NCBI GenBank assembly: GCA_036362985.1
Contig: JAYGXS010000005.1
Coordinates: 23,841,780 to 23,905,779, forward strand
Direction of reading: 5' to 3'
DNA: 64,000 nucleotides
DNA from: Ligula intestinalis
Lineage: Eukaryota > Platyhelminthes > Cestoda > Diphyllobothriidea > Diphyllobothriidae
A model generated the notes under the pieces. That model was not told the DNA's origin. It was given only the letters and a program-made list of their open reading frames with translations, and did not search any database. How positions within the stretch are numbered: the first letter of the stretch is position 1; the number at the start of each line of letters is the position of its first letter. The translations under genes were made by a program, and so were the position numbers. Positions 35,391 through 46,300 of this stretch are shown here, piece after piece.

Positions 35391-36175
35391 GAAAAAAGGA
35401 GATGAAGACAAATCGATCGCTGGGGCAAATATTTTATTCGCCTGAAGTTTCAAGATCTGTCGCCAATTCATCATCAGATAGATAATGAGAGAGCAGTAGC
35501 AGATAGGGTAAGCGCATGCACAGTTGTTTCCAGTGTTTATAGGAAACAGTCATTATGGCAAACAAACAACAAAAATTAACAGTAACTATCTTCATACGTG
35601 TTGATATTTTGTTGAATGGCATGTGGCTTCTGATCTGCTGAACATTCATCACGCGTGGTGGACTCGGGCATGATGATCGCTCGGCCATTTGACCCTCTGG
35701 TGTGGGCGTAGGATGACGCGGTGGACTGTCCGTTACCCAAGTGGCACTTTGCTTTGGAAAAATTGAGTCTCAGCACCGAATATGGATTGGGAAAATCGTT
35801 GCATTTGCTTATGGATTGGGGGCCCATGAACCACGACTCAAGTAATTCTCGGCTCATACGATTTTCACCTCTTGTTAGAATTTTGTCCTCATCAAATTTG
35901 AACCTGTGACCCGGTCTCGCCCAATGCTCCGCAACTTGAGAATTGGCATCATTTCGCCGCACTACTGCCACGTGTTCGGTAATTCACGTCTTGAGGAGTC
36001 TGCCGGTTTCTCCGATATAGTTGCTTTGCCCGCAACTACACCAGATCATGTAAACGACTCCAGATGATTCTTGCCACGGCAAAGGGTCTTTCGGTTTCAT
36101 GATCTTACGCGTTATGGTTGCTTTCGGCCTGTGTGCGACTCCAACTTCAAGTTGTGCACCGTCTGAAAAAGTTGC
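35390..36175 (-). mobile_element. PLE-A Penelope fragment with endonuclease and tail
   Basis: On the minus strand: VGVAHRPKATITRKIMK, then the GIY-YIG core SSGVVYMIWCSCGQSNYIGE TGRLLKT (printed in two parts), a stop, then ITEHVAVVRRNDANSQVAEH and HRFKFDEDKILTRGENRMSR, then the post-nuclease region with ESWFMGPQSISKCNDF. The tail at 35390-35500 has CTGATGATGAATTGG with GAAACTTCAGGCG and AATAAAA. The nuclease core keeps Tyr, Cys, Gly-Glu-Thr-Gly and Arg. The RT is absent. Only one stop in the nuclease region makes it one of the better preserved domains here. Confidence 0.9.
35450..35490 (-). ncRNA. Hammerhead-ribozyme-like motif in a PLE-A tail
   Basis: On the minus strand CTGATGA, a decayed stem II (TGAATTGGCGACAGATCTT), GAAAC, TTC and AGGCG. 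GAAAC and the CUGAUGA core are intact; the stem pairs poorly and the palindromic ACGT found in better copies is changed. Confidence 0.4.
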
Positions 36176-36349
36176 GCCGGTAGGCATTTTCTCTGAACAC
36201 TCGTCAATGGTATTGTAACTTCGCCAGGTTATCTTCTGGTTCATCTGAGTGCGTCTCAACACGCTGTTAGAGCATCCTAATGCAACTGCGTTTGTGGCTG
36301 ATTGGGTTTTGCTGTTGTTATTCATTATTTGCATTGTGTTTGTCGCACT

Positions 36350-36705
36350 TTTAAGGCCACCACCAATCCATATTCGGTTGCGAGACTCAACTTTGCCAAA
36401 GCAAGTCACCGACTGGGTAAAGAGCAGGGCACTGCGTCAATCTACGCCAACACTGGAGGGCCAGACGCCCGAGCAATTATCAGACCCGAGTCCATCAGGC
36501 GTGTTGAAATTTCAGCAGTTCACAGCCCGCATGCTGTTCAACAGACCACCAACACTCAATAAGGCAGTTACGGTTAATTGTCGCTGTATGTTTGCAGCAA
36601 TGACTGTATCCTATAAATTCTGCAAACACCTGCACATAGGCTAGTGGTATCTGCTGCTGTTCTCTGATTATTTCTCTGATGACGAATCCGCAACGGATCC
36701 CGCAG
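36350..36705 (+). mobile_element. PLE-A 3'-coding fragment with tail start
   Basis: The plus strand encodes TNPYSVARLNFAKASHRLGK, then GGPDARAIIRPESIRRVE and VQQTTNT, ending in the tail with CTGATGACGAATCCGCAACG. It is interrupted there by the next, inverted tail. The 175 bp between this copy and the minus copy at 35.4-36.2 kb are unrecognised. Confidence 0.75.
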
Positions 36706-36815
36706 CTCAAGAGAAAAAGATGCGATTACTGGAACAAGAGTTTTATTTGCCTGACGTTTCGGATTCCCTAGGGAATCCTTAGTCATTGGTGATGACGACA
36801 TAGTCGGATTAAATG
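36705..36815 (-). mobile_element. Solo PLE-A tail, inverted
   Basis: On the minus strand: TGACTAAGGATTCCCTAGGG, AATCCGAAACGTCAGGCA, AATAAAACTCTTGTTCC, GTAATCGCATC. It contains a perfect 7-bp hairpin (GGATTCC/GGAATCC) just before GAAAC. Confidence 0.8.
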
Positions 36816-37560
36816 CAGTTGTGGACAAAGCAACTATGTCGGAGAAACCGAAAGATAACTCCGCACGCGAATAGCCGAGCATTCAGCAGCAGTGAGAGAA
36901 AAAACGCCAACTTAGGTTTCAGCGCATTCGACAGGAACCAGCCATGTTTTCAAATTTGGCGAGGCCGAACTCCTCGCAAGAGGTGACAACCGCGTGAGCC
37001 GCGAGCTGCTGGAGTCATTGTTCTCAGGCCCACAGTCTATCAACAAGTGCAATGATTTGGCGTTCCCATATGGTGTACTGAGAGGTTTTCTGAGCAAGAA
37101 GATTAGCCACGTGAAAAAGGCCGGGTGTAGCAACAACTCTGATGACAGCGGGCATTATTGTCACGCAATTTTTAGGCACGCATTCGACGCTGACATGGCA
37201 ATTAATCAGTCGAACGTAAAGTTTCAAGCGAGTACCGCATTAATTGAGACCCAAGCTGTGGCTACAGAAGTGAACAATTATCACGCACACGTAGAAGTTC
37301 ACCATGAACTATGCATACAGTGCAGCCTGTGTATGTCTCCACCAAATCTGTGCATGATCATGACCATGTCATCACCACCTATGATTAAGGATTCTTGGGG
37401 GAGTTCGAAACGTCAGGCAAATAAAACTCTTGTTTTAGTGATCGCATCTTCTTCTACTGTGCTGCTTCCTGGAACTCGCATATTCTCGATTATTGGATTT
37501 TGCAACGTCAGGCTAATATAAAGTAGTGTCTTAGCGATCGATTCGTCTTCTCCTCAATTT
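36815..37560 (+). mobile_element. PLE-A Penelope fragment: endonuclease C-terminal part to tail
   Basis: The plus strand starts inside the GIY-YIG core (GQSNYVGET), continues with RIAEHSAAVR, then HVFKFGEAELLARGDNRVSR and ELLESLFSGPQSINKCNDLA, and the region with NNSDDSGHYCHAI. The tail is at 37370-37560 (TATGATTAAGGATTC, TTCGAAACGTCAGGCAAATA, AAACTCTTGTTTTAGTGATC). The frame is open for 175 codons from 36994. The first half of the endonuclease and the RT are missing. Confidence 0.9.
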
Positions 37561-38589
37561 CTTCCTGGTTTTTTAATGTTCGCTTTTATAGGCAAGAAGA
37601 AGATGGTCCAATGCCTATATATGTGACATTGCAGTTTAAATGATCGCCAAAAATCTAAAAAAACATGCGCACAGTTGGCTTCAGTGTGCCTCATAACCAA
37701 ATCAATAAAACTTTTCGAGTTTTCGAAAATGAAGTTTTCTGGATTATTTTATTTGCAGCCACATTCCTGAATTAACAGAGAGAAAAAAAGAAAATTTGAA
37801 CACTTTCGACAGCCACTTATGGACTGATTATTAAAGCAGCTCAGTGTTGTACCACCAAACACGATGTTGATAGTAGAATACTCCAATACACAGGTTATCT
37901 GATAAAGTGTTCGGCATATGCCAGTGAGTAAAACAATTTACATGTCTATACGTGGGTACACTTTAGACGATTCCGTGGAAGCTAGTTATAAATTTGGGGA
38001 ATAAAACAACATAGATGCCATTGAGCCGCATTTTTCTCAATAAAAAGGGTCTAAGGCCTTATCGATCGATAAAGTTACCCATAAACCTGTGCATATTTAG
38101 ACCCGGAATACGTGTTAGCGCATAGCATATTATTTATGCTGAATAGTAATTGATTTATTTTTTTAATCCAGTTTTGCAAATTAATATATGCGCTTTGTTA
38201 TACAGGCGACCTTTGAGAGAAAAATCTAAAAAGAAAGGTTATACTTTTAACCAGATTAACTATCTCTTCATTTATATTTTGATCCACAAAAAATATAATT
38301 TTACCCTGCAAAGGTGACAATCAGCACACGGCCTATGTGTCAAGTTTTGACTGTAGACAATATGGCAGGAAAATCCTCAGGCCTCATAGGTGCTTCCAAA
38401 CTAGTCTAAAATAAAAGAACCTGAGGAAACCAAAGTTGAGGTGGGTTTGTATAAAAAAATCAATTTTCGCCGACAGCTGTCAGGTTACTGTAAGTGCTAG
38501 TGCCCGCAATCTTGTGTCAACAAGCAATACAACTAGCTAGCCAGCTAGCTAGCTACCTGACGCCGTTGACCTAAAAAACAGACACAGTT
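37561..38589. other. No gene seen
   Basis: AT-rich. A short TAGC-rich run lies at 38530-38556. Confidence 0.55.
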
Positions 38590-39430
38590 TTGGAGTTGCG
38601 AATATTCTCATCAGAAAATTCAGAAGTCTATTTCAGCGAGTACACGTGCACTTTCAATGAACTCCCGTCAGGCCAACACCTTTATATGAGAGGAGAAAAT
38701 TTAAACAGGTGGTCGATAATGTTTATCTGTTCTTACAAGCGGGAGCCAACCAGAGCATGGATGAGTGCATGCCGCTAAATGACTGTGGTCCACGAAAGAT
38801 GTGTAGCTTGCGCGAATTTCTTGTGTTCACACATTGCGGGCTTCATCAGCCTGATAGCGGTCGCTTCTGTTGTTGTTAGCAGGCGCTGACCCAGGGGCTT
38901 TGGATAATTTGGTGGGACCTTGTAAATAGCTTTGAAAGCTTTTTTGGAGTCCGCCTGATGTCCGGAGTAAAGAATGTGTGCCAGAATAGAGATTGTTATG
39001 CTCCTGACTTCGCCTTTTTTCAGTTATGCCGGGAGGTGTTCCTTTATTTCTTTGGATATGCGTCGGCTAGTGCAATCAATGAAACCTGCTCCACAGAAGC
39101 AAGTAAAGGAGTATATGCACATTGAGGTGGTCTGAGTTGGTAACCTATCCATACCTTCCTTGTGTAAGATAGGGTTGGTTGAGAGTAATTACCAAACTTT
39201 GGCTGCTGGGAAGGTTCCTGAATCGGCTCGGTCAAGGCGTTTATTGGCCATTCACTTGCCGAGTTCTCTCGAAGGGGGATTTTTAGGAATAGTGTTTTCT
39301 TTTCGATAGCAAGTGCGGTGAATAGTATTTTTTTTTACAAATACTTTCCTTGTCATAAATTTCTTAGTTAACCCATTCTCACGAAGAGAGTCCTGAATTT
39401 TCTTGAGCTCCTCTTCAATAATGTATGCAG
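38590..39430 (-). mobile_element. PLE-B Penelope fragment, nearly complete endonuclease
   Basis: The best PLE-B copy. On the minus strand, across a few frame changes: the linker IEEELKKIQDSLRENGLTKK, then KVWIGYQL and the GIY-YIG remnant GFIDCTSRRISKEIKEHLPA, then GEVRSITISILAHILYSGHQ and ADSKKAFKAIYKVPPNY, then GQRLLTTTEATAIRLMKPAM and ATHLSWT. The segments correspond in order to the nuclease core, the conserved helix, the Ala-Ile-Lys-Pro segment and the C-terminal strand of PLE endonucleases. YIGRT is changed to FIDCT, so the catalytic core is damaged. Confidence 0.85.
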
Positions 39431-39439
39431 AGCAAATTT

Positions 39440-39790
39440 ATTTAATCCTTTGTGCTTAGCAGCGGATCAGATTTCACTTCCGTTGAAGGATTACAAAACT
39501 GCTAAACTCAAATTTGAAAAGTCAGAATTCGCAGACGAAGACGGCCCTGTGATGAAACCACCGGAAGAGGAGCAGGATTATCAGCATCCTCTATTGTGGG
39601 GACAGTACAGACCACAAATTGCCGTCACGCCAAGCCAAACTCTGCACGCAAGGCCCGAGAGCAAATGGAGAAAAATCGATCAGCCCAAGGCCAACACTTC
39701 CAATCGCATCTTTAAACTTGGTGATCTAAAAGATCAGTATTCGCTTTAACAATGGACACATGGCCCAGCTGTCTGGAACGTGAGCAAATC
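39440..39790 (+). mobile_element. 3' end of a third PLE lineage
   Basis: Aligns with the sequence after the endonuclease at 63.1 kb: GATGAAACCACCGGAAGAGG and AGCAGGATTATCAGCATCCT against GACGAAACCACCGGAAAAGG and AGCAGGATTAGCAGCATCCT. A 99-codon frame (39450-39749) crosses it but is not kept in the other copy, so I treat it as noncoding. Confidence 0.6.
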
Positions 39791-40035
39791 TTCAAATTCA
39801 TTCTGGTAAGCAGAAGGTGAATTATAAAAATGTTACAATTCATGTACTCTCTGGACCAGGTTTTCTTTCGATTAACGCACCTTGGGACGCTACCGCCAGG
39901 TCTGCAATTTTTGAGCGTTAGGAGGGCCTGAAAAACAGCCTTAGCAAGCAGTTGCTTGCAAGCGATAGCCTATACATAGCAGGCTATCGATTAGCATACA
40001 CGCAAGCGAACGTTTCGTGCCCAGACAATCAATCG
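39791..40035. other. No gene seen
   Basis: Short overlapping frames on both strands only. Confidence 0.5.
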
Positions 40036-40330
40036 ATAATTGTAATTTCAAGCTACTATCACTCACTGAGCCAACAGCCAATCCAATCGTCGACAAAGTC
40101 AAGAGAGGAGCTGGTACTCTCAATGGACATCGTGTTACATGGTTTTTTATCCTAAATACATTGTACCTATTACACTTAAAGACTTCTGGTGTTATACACT
40201 TATTGTCGTGTACTTCCTTTGGGGACTCACACAAGGCGTTATTGGGCGCTAATATCTCGGCCTGGGCTTTTGTTACAACACGAGGACGTCAAAAAAGGGA
40301 AGATAACCTGCCGTTTCTAGCTCCAACGTG
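40036..40330 (+). repeat. Repeat pair member with CCAAT boxes, copy 1
   Basis: GTACTTCCTTTGGGGACTCA and CACAAGGCGTTATT match GTTCTTCCTTGGGAACTCAG and ACGAGGCGTAATT at 45715-45755. Both have CCAATC boxes 130-150 bp upstream. Probably a transposon promoter or end region; orientation arbitrary. Confidence 0.45.
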
Positions 40331-41149
40331 AACCTGATGGACGGATGTGCCTGGCTTACGGCATTTAAGAGTGCTTAGCGAAATGCACTCATACGTGCCC
40401 TGTTTGGCTTCTGCTTGTAAGAACAGACTTACATTATCGATCGCTTGTTTAAAATTTTCCCTCCCATATAAATGTGTTTGTTTGACGAAGCTTTATCGAA
40501 AGTGCACCTGTACTCGCCAATCTAGAATTTTGATTCCTTAGTTTTCTTTATTGTTTATAAGACTGTCGTCTATAGGAAAGCACACAAGGTGAAAAAGTAA
40601 ACGGACAATGGAACGGTCACTCTAGCAGTTATCCACTAAGTCAGAAACGAGGTGAGATATCCTGACTGAACTAAAGACTGTGAGAGATATTTTCTGCAGA
40701 TATCTTGAAGTAATTTTCAGCACTATGACTTTAAAAGAGACATAAGAGAAAACGCATGGGCGTACACAAATCACATTTTGTGTGCATATCCCAAAACGTT
40801 GATGACAGAACGCTGCATTAGGCTTTATAAATGTTCCTTTGCTGACCTTTTTCCCCCGTAGATCAAACAGTTAGGCTTTTCGAGGCAAAACGGTGTTCAT
40901 CTCAAGCTCTAGGGTGGTCCAAAAAGGGACTGTGTTGATCGCGGTTAGTTTCGGTAACTAGACAAATAGAGCGCAAGTCCGTACTCAACTTCATATTGCA
41001 CGATTTCTCAGCTCTGTTTCGTTGGCCATGATGCGTGTCATCATCTAATTGTGCAGTCATCAACGCGAACTGTTATCTACGCGTGAAATACAGCAAACAG
41101 TTTCATGAGTCTTTTCAGCATTTCAAAAATTTCCTTGAAATAATGAAGA
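40331..41149. other. No gene seen
   Basis: Nothing recognisable. The part directly before 41150 may be decayed PLE-B. Confidence 0.5.
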
Positions 41150-41600
41150 AAATGAGTTTTGCGTCTGGGAAAATGTGAAGTCAGGAGTATAACCAGCTCG
41201 ATTCTGGCGCAAATGGTCGATTTCGGACATCATGTGGACACCAACAATGCATTACGAGTGATTTACAAGGTCTCCCCAAAATATCTAAAGTCTCTGTGTC
41301 AGCGCCTGCTAACAACAGCAGAAATGACCGCTATCAGGCTGATGAAGCCCGCGATGCGTGCACAAAACAACTTTGTGCAAGCACTACAGCTGGCTTGGCC
41401 CACAGGTTTTTAGCCACATGCAGTCTGTTGGCCTCCCTTTCCCTCCCCTTACCTGCGCCATCAACCCTTGCCGTCATAACCAGCGTTCTCTTATCGACTC
41501 CCCCAATTCCCAAGACTCACTTGTCCAAACAGACAAACACATTTTAACTTGCACCCCATTTGCATATAAATGTACAGGCCTGACGATAATTTATCCAAAG
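41150..41600 (+). mobile_element. PLE-B Penelope fragment: C-terminal endonuclease and tail
   Basis: The plus strand encodes EVRSITSSILAQMVDFGHHV, then DTNNALRVIYKVSPKY, then LCQRLLTTAEMTAIRLMKPA and FVQALQLAWP, in a frame open from 41159 to 41413. It aligns closely with the minus-strand copy at 38.6-39.0 kb. A pyrimidine-rich tail follows (CCCTTTCCCTCCCCTTACC, then TTATCGACTCCCCCAATTC and AGACAAACACATTTTAACTT). Confidence 0.85.
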
Positions 41601-41839
41601 TATATGTTTACTCATAAAACTCGTCTTCTGAATTTTCTTGAATTCTTCAGAGCTCATTTTGTCGAAGACGTTCCGTTTAACCTACAAAGGTTCTGAAAGT
41701 TCCGTTGCTTATTAATTTTATTGCAGGTAGCCAGCTTCGTAAAATTTTTTGCAGGATTCCACTTCGCTGATAAAAGCGAACAGACAAGTTTTGGGAATCA
41801 GTTCATAGATAGGATATGGGATCACTGGATCGAGTGCAT

Positions 41840-42000
41840 TTGCCAATATAAGTGAACATGCAAGTCCTAGGAAGTAATTACTAAGAAGACGACTCGATCA
41901 CTGGTGAAATACTTTTATTCGACTGACATTTTGACATCCGTCGCGGTTTAATCATCAGACATTTAAGCAGCGAGCAGTAGCAAAAATGGATGATGCACGC
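41840..42000 (-). mobile_element. Solo PLE-A tail, inverted
   Basis: On the minus strand: TGTCTGATGATTAAACC, GCGACGGATGTCAAAATGTC, AGTCGAATAAAAGTATTTCA, GATCGAGTCGTCTTC, GGACTTGCATGTTCAC and TTATATTGG. It directly precedes a plus-strand PLE-A body, giving inverted tails at both ends. Confidence 0.8.
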
Positions 42001-42690
42001 ACGAAAGACCCACTTCCACGACAAGAACTATCTGGGGTCGTCTATAGTATCTGGTGCAGTTGCGGTCAGTGCAAATATGTCGGAGAAACTGTGAGACTTC
42101 CCAAGACGTGAATTACCGAACACACGGCAGCAGTGCGGCAAAATGATGTCAATGCTGAAGTTGCGGCCTATTCGGCGAGACCCGGCCACACATTCAAATT
42201 TGATGCGGTAGAAATTTTCGCAGGAGGTAACAATCGAGTGAGGCAAAAATAACTTGAGTCATGGTTCACGGGCCCCCAATCCACCAACAAGTGCAACGAT
42301 TTGCCCAATGCATATTCACTGCTGAGACTCATTTTTCCAAAGCAAAGTGTCACTTGGGTAACGGACACGTCGCCGCGTCACCCTACGCCAAAACCGTCGG
42401 GCCAGAAGGCCGAGCAATCATCACGACCGAGTCGACCGCGCGTGATGAAAGTTCAACAGGTCAGAGCCCGCATGCCATCCAACAAACTATCCACGCGCAA
42501 GAAGGCAATTTACGTTAATTGCCGCTGTTTGTTTGCAGTGATGACTGTATCCTATAAATAATGCAAACTCCTGTGCATTTATTACCCGTTTCTGCTACCG
42601 TCTTCTGCTAATGTCTCTGATGATATATCCGCGAAGGATGTCGAAACGTTAGGCAAGTCGTCTTCTTTTCAAAAGTGTATTTGCCTGACC
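42000..42690 (+). mobile_element. PLE-A Penelope fragment: whole endonuclease to tail
   Basis: The plus strand encodes KDPLPRQELSGVVYSIWCSC, GQCKYVGETVRL, a stop, ITEHTAAVRQNDVNAEVAAY, HTFKFDAVEIFAGGNN, ESWFTGPQSTNKCNDLP and the post-nuclease frame (open 42301-42561). It ends in a tail with CTGATGATATATCCGCGAAG, GATGTCGAAACGTTAGGC. The RT is missing. Confidence 0.9.
42612..42655 (+). ncRNA. Hammerhead-ribozyme-like motif in a PLE-A tail
   Basis: CTGATGA at 42617-42623, stem II with ATCC and GGAT around a short loop, GAAAC at 42643-42647 and AGGC after it. The bases before CTGATGA (GTCT) can pair with AGGC after the expected cleavage site to form stem I, allowing one wobble. Confidence 0.5.
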
Positions 42691-43215
42691 TTCCCGATCC
42701 CGTCTTAAACCCAGCATCAGAGATAACTGCAAAATAGGGTGATAAATACACAGATTATGCACTATTTATTTAGCGGCCATGTGACAGCACACGCCCTATA
42801 ATTAGCAGCTCCCGTTATCATCGGAGCGGATCGTGATTGATGCGCTAATAACCTGACAGCCCGTTTCCGAGTCATGAATTGCTCCGATTTCACCATCTGC
42901 GTCGGATGTTGGCGTGATAATTAGGTGACAATAAGGGCTGCTGTCATCGGCATTGTTGCCGGACCACGCCCTTCCCACGTGACCAATTATCCTACTCAGA
43001 AAAAGTATCAGCACGGAATATAGGACCGGCAGATTATAATGTTTGTTGACTGACTGCAGTCCTGAGGAGCATGCCTGGAGGAGCTCGTGGCTCACGCAGT
43101 TGTCACATCTAGTGAGGATTTTAATCTTTTTAAATTTTAAAATATGGCGTGGTCCCGTTGAGTGAGCTGCAACCTGGGAGGTAGCGTCATTTTCCCACAC
43201 CGCTGCGGTGTGCTC
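42690..43215 (-). mobile_element. PLE-A Penelope fragment, tail-to-tail with the previous copy
   Basis: On the minus strand the frame 43200-42802 is open for 132 codons: WENDATSQVAAHSTGPRHIL, then ILTRCDNCVSHELLQACSSG, LQSVNKHYNLPVLYSVL and NNADDSSPYCHLIITPTSDA. It starts after the nuclease core. The two neighbouring copies meet with their 3' ends. Confidence 0.85.
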
Positions 43216-43219
43216 AACA

Positions 43220-43400
43220 GCTAAGCACTAGAACTACTGCTTTCTTTGTGTCCTTTTTCTCTTTTTTTCATCTACTCAAATGAGGGGGTTTAAACTAGAA
43301 CCAGGAATGTCGGGCCAATAACGTTTGTGTCCCAGCGATCGCGTCTTGTTATGAACGCTTCTCAGTAATGCTCCGGTTTGCTCTCAACAAAATGGGGTAT
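43220..43400 (+). mobile_element. Solo PLE-A tail
   Basis: CAGGAATGTCGGGCCAATA, TGTCCCAGCGATCGCGTC and AACGCTTCTCAGTAATGCTC match the PLE-A tail after its hairpin. It lies on the 5' side of the minus copy at 42690-43215, pointing away from it. Confidence 0.6.
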
Positions 43401-44019
43401 AACAGTCTGTAAACAAAACAATCAACCTAAATATCACGTCCAGCTGATTTCCTGTTACGTACGGTGTCAATCAATGCGGTCACACCTTGTTTTTTTCTTA
43501 CTGTTAGTTAATTTAAGAAATAAGTATAGCTTGGCAGATTCACTTAAAGTCCACTCACTGATTCTCGTTACATCAGTAAAATAAACTGTTAATCTTATTT
43601 TCGTAAGAATGCCGCTTTAAGGGAAGCACGTTCAATACGGAATAGCAATCAGTATGAGCAGGGGTTGCGTCAAGCGGGGAAATTTGGACAAAACTGTACA
43701 CAAAGGAAACTCGAAAACCCCTAATGCTGCCTGTTCGTGTGTCGTACAGAGGCTAGCATACAGCGAACACTGCAAACATGATGCTTAAATTTGATGTTAT
43801 GTGCGCGCAATTGCGGGCTTGCAGACCCTCGAGCTGCCAATCAAGGAAAACTTGTCAGGAGAATAACTGTATCCTTTTGTAAGAAAGAGAAACCATTTGG
43901 AGGATTTGGCTGCAGGGATGAAAATGCGTACAAACTTATGTGCAGTTTGCCAATTCTTTTAAAATCGAACAATACAATTTCTTTGTGCTCAGAAGAACTT
44001 CCAATACGGACTATTCGAA

Positions 44020-44270
44020 CGGCATCTTCTTGCGTTTGTTGATGAACTGGGGGCCTGAGAACCATGACTCGAGCAGCTCGCGGCTCACGCGATTGTCAAT
44101 TTTTGCGAGGATTTTAGTTTTTTCAAATTTTTAAATATGGCCAGGTGTCGCCCAGTGAGCTGCACCTAGCTGCTAGCCTCTTTCTTCCCCAGTGTTGCTG
44201 CATGGTTGGTCATTTGCGTTTGGAGTAATCTCCCATTTCTCCGATGTAGTTGTATGGGATACGAAGTAGT
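44020..44270 (-). mobile_element. PLE-A Penelope remnant
   Basis: On the minus strand GTTCTCAGGCCCCCAGTTC, GAGCCGCGAGCTGCTCGAGT and the ATATTTAAAAATTTG region correspond to the second half of the endonuclease (HTFKFD...RVSRELLESWFSGPQ). Broken by frameshifts. Confidence 0.75.
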
Positions 44271-44505
44271 TTTGCAAGATAACAAAAGATGCAACGTATC
44301 CCAATGGTTACAAGCTAGCATGTAAAATAAGACGTTGGAGGTCAGAGTTTTAGGGATTAGTTGATCAAGTGGAGAAGGAGTAGAATTTGAGTAATAGGTA
44401 TGTGACTCCCATGAGCGGGCCGAGTTCAGAGCCACATTCCGTTGGTAGTATTCACCGGGCCTGGATGTCTGCAACCGCCCCTAGGGTCGCCGGTTCTGGG
44501 AGTCG

Positions 44506-44913
44506 TTGACCATAAGCAATCTCTGCAATAAGGTCTTTTGTGGACCGGCCTTTGAATGTAATTGGCTAGTCAGGACAGACGGGGCTGAAGACACATATGT
44601 GACCTTAACCGGAGGTTTGACACCGTCCGGTGTCTACGCGCTGGTGGACACGGGAGCCAGACATGCGGGCCATACCCCACAGGCGTGCAAGCAAAAATAT
44701 GAAGTCACTACTGTTGCTTTGTCCAAACATGCGCCAATCCGACAAGCGACTCTAGAAATTTTTATGCTGTGGCACTGGGTCTTTCGACCGCATGACTCGG
44801 CACCTGATGGTTGCTTCCGGACTGTGTGTTCAGACTCGAATCCGAAACTTCAGGTGAATATAATCCTCATTCCAAGGATCGCGTATACACATTTTGTTTT
44901 ACCAAGTATTTAA
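44506..44913 (+). other. Unassigned 135-codon open frame in a GC-richer block
   Basis: The frame encodes GVYALVDTGARHAGHTPQAC and a C-terminal half rich in His and Phe. DTGA preceded by hydrophobic residues is the signature of retroviral-type aspartic proteases, but the second half of the fold (the ILG-like motif) is not visible and a single motif is weak evidence. No start context or promoter is apparent. It is probably transposon-derived or chance. Confidence 0.25.
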
Positions 44914-45399
44914 TAACGGAGCGAAGAACCTCCTGTATGTGCCTCATAAACATGCATTAAGTTTTATTTAGGATTCTAGACCTCCGATTTTAAAATAATG
45001 ATCATACACTTAAGGATATTATAAGGGAGCATTTGCGGCCTGCCTCTGGGTCCTGCAATTTTTTTTATCCTTCAGATGACCGCATTCCGAAGCATGACCG
45101 TATATATAGATTCACAGTCGATGGACATTCTGACTTGTGTGAAACCGCAAACTAAGCATTATATTTAAGTTCCACAGACTACTGTCAGTCTTCCTTGTCT
45201 TGTTTGAACTGATTTGGAATAGAAATTTTTTTAGATATTGACGTAAGATTCAGTAATCCCACACAGATACTCCTTAATCTACAGACCGTTCAGATATAAG
45301 CGCGATGTGCAAATTCTCAAGTATGATGGTTTGCTTTCCGTAATGGCTACACTTGCAATAACTGCTTCCTCTTCTGTGGTAGGAAGGTTCAATAAAATT

Positions 45400-45800
45400 A
45401 CGTTAACTTTGTGTGCGAGTTTTAGCAACGGTAGCAGTCCGCCATCGAAATATTACTGCTGGAACCGCACTTAACCGCCACAAGCGCACGCAACCCGGAC
45501 GAGTTGTATCCACGCCATACAGTCTGTCCGCTCACACAGTGCACGTGAAAACGCGCAGATGTGGCCAAACTAAGTCCCTCACGCGTCAGCCAATCGGATT
45601 ACTAGCCACTTGAGGCCACAATCTCATTGATCCAATCTTGTATGTTTTGCTCGCTTTAAGTGTGCTGTACTAATTTTGCTAAATGCCCTCTACATTTGCC
45701 CTCTTTTTGTTGTGTTCTTCCTTGGGAACTCAGACGAGGCGTAATTAGACGGCGATGCCTCGATTTAGGCCACATTTAAAACAACTACTACACTGTGAGC
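45400..45800. repeat. GC-richer block with CCAAT box; repeat pair member, copy 2
   Basis: The region 45575-45795 matches 40036-40330 (see that entry). The upstream part (45413-45613) is an open frame of 66 codons with no family resemblance. Confidence 0.4.
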
Positions 45801-46079
45801 ACTTAATGATGGAATAGAAGTCTGAGTGGCGCTCATGTGCAACAAGCAATTTTTTGCGCGTCTCGCTTTGTAAGGATTGTTTTTTGCCTCTGACTTTAGG
45901 GCTGACGTCCACTCTGTCCAAAGCAACATCTTAACGACACATATTTTTGTAGGGCATTTTGCAGTTTCTTTATCGACTCTCTTTTTTATGAAGATGCACT
46001 CGTGGCCGGAGTCGAAAAGAATCCTTGAAAACGGTTGCTGTAACAGACCAAGCTAGTTAGGTGTTTTGCATGGGTAACC

Positions 46080-46300
46080 AGACAGCCAATCAGCATGCCC
46101 TGTTACTTCGAGCCCACGTGAAGCCCACGCGTGCGGCCTAAATATTTGAGAACTTCAGCCTTGAAAACGACCAATCAACGTGTGATACGCCGTAGGCCAG
46201 AATGTTCCAGAACGCTCTTTGCATGCCATTGGCCGGAACGTTTGAGAATGGTCAGAGCCTCATAAATAAGGTAGAGTTGATGACCTAGAAGATCCGCTGT
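46080..46300 (+). promoter_or_regulatory. Candidate heat-shock-type promoter
   Basis: A perfect three-unit heat-shock element GAAtgTTCcaGAA lies at 46200-46212 and a near-perfect one, GAAcgTTTgaGAA, at 46236-46248. CCAAT boxes are at 46086 and 46171, and ATTGG at 46228. A TATA-like ATAAATA lies at 46262-46268. Order and spacing resemble animal hsp70 promoters. The sequence downstream shows no Hsp70 or other recognisable coding region, so it is either a promoter cut off from its gene or a transposon promoter. Confidence 0.4.

Noticed and set aside
39450..39749. 99-codon plus frame with a proline-rich segment as a gene
   Set aside because: The region is a repeat shared with 63.1 kb, where the frame is interrupted.
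44506..44913. Possible retroviral-type aspartic protease (ALVDTGA) frame
   Set aside because: Only one motif is present; the second conserved half of the fold, a neighbouring RT and long terminal repeats are not seen. It was kept only as an unassigned frame.
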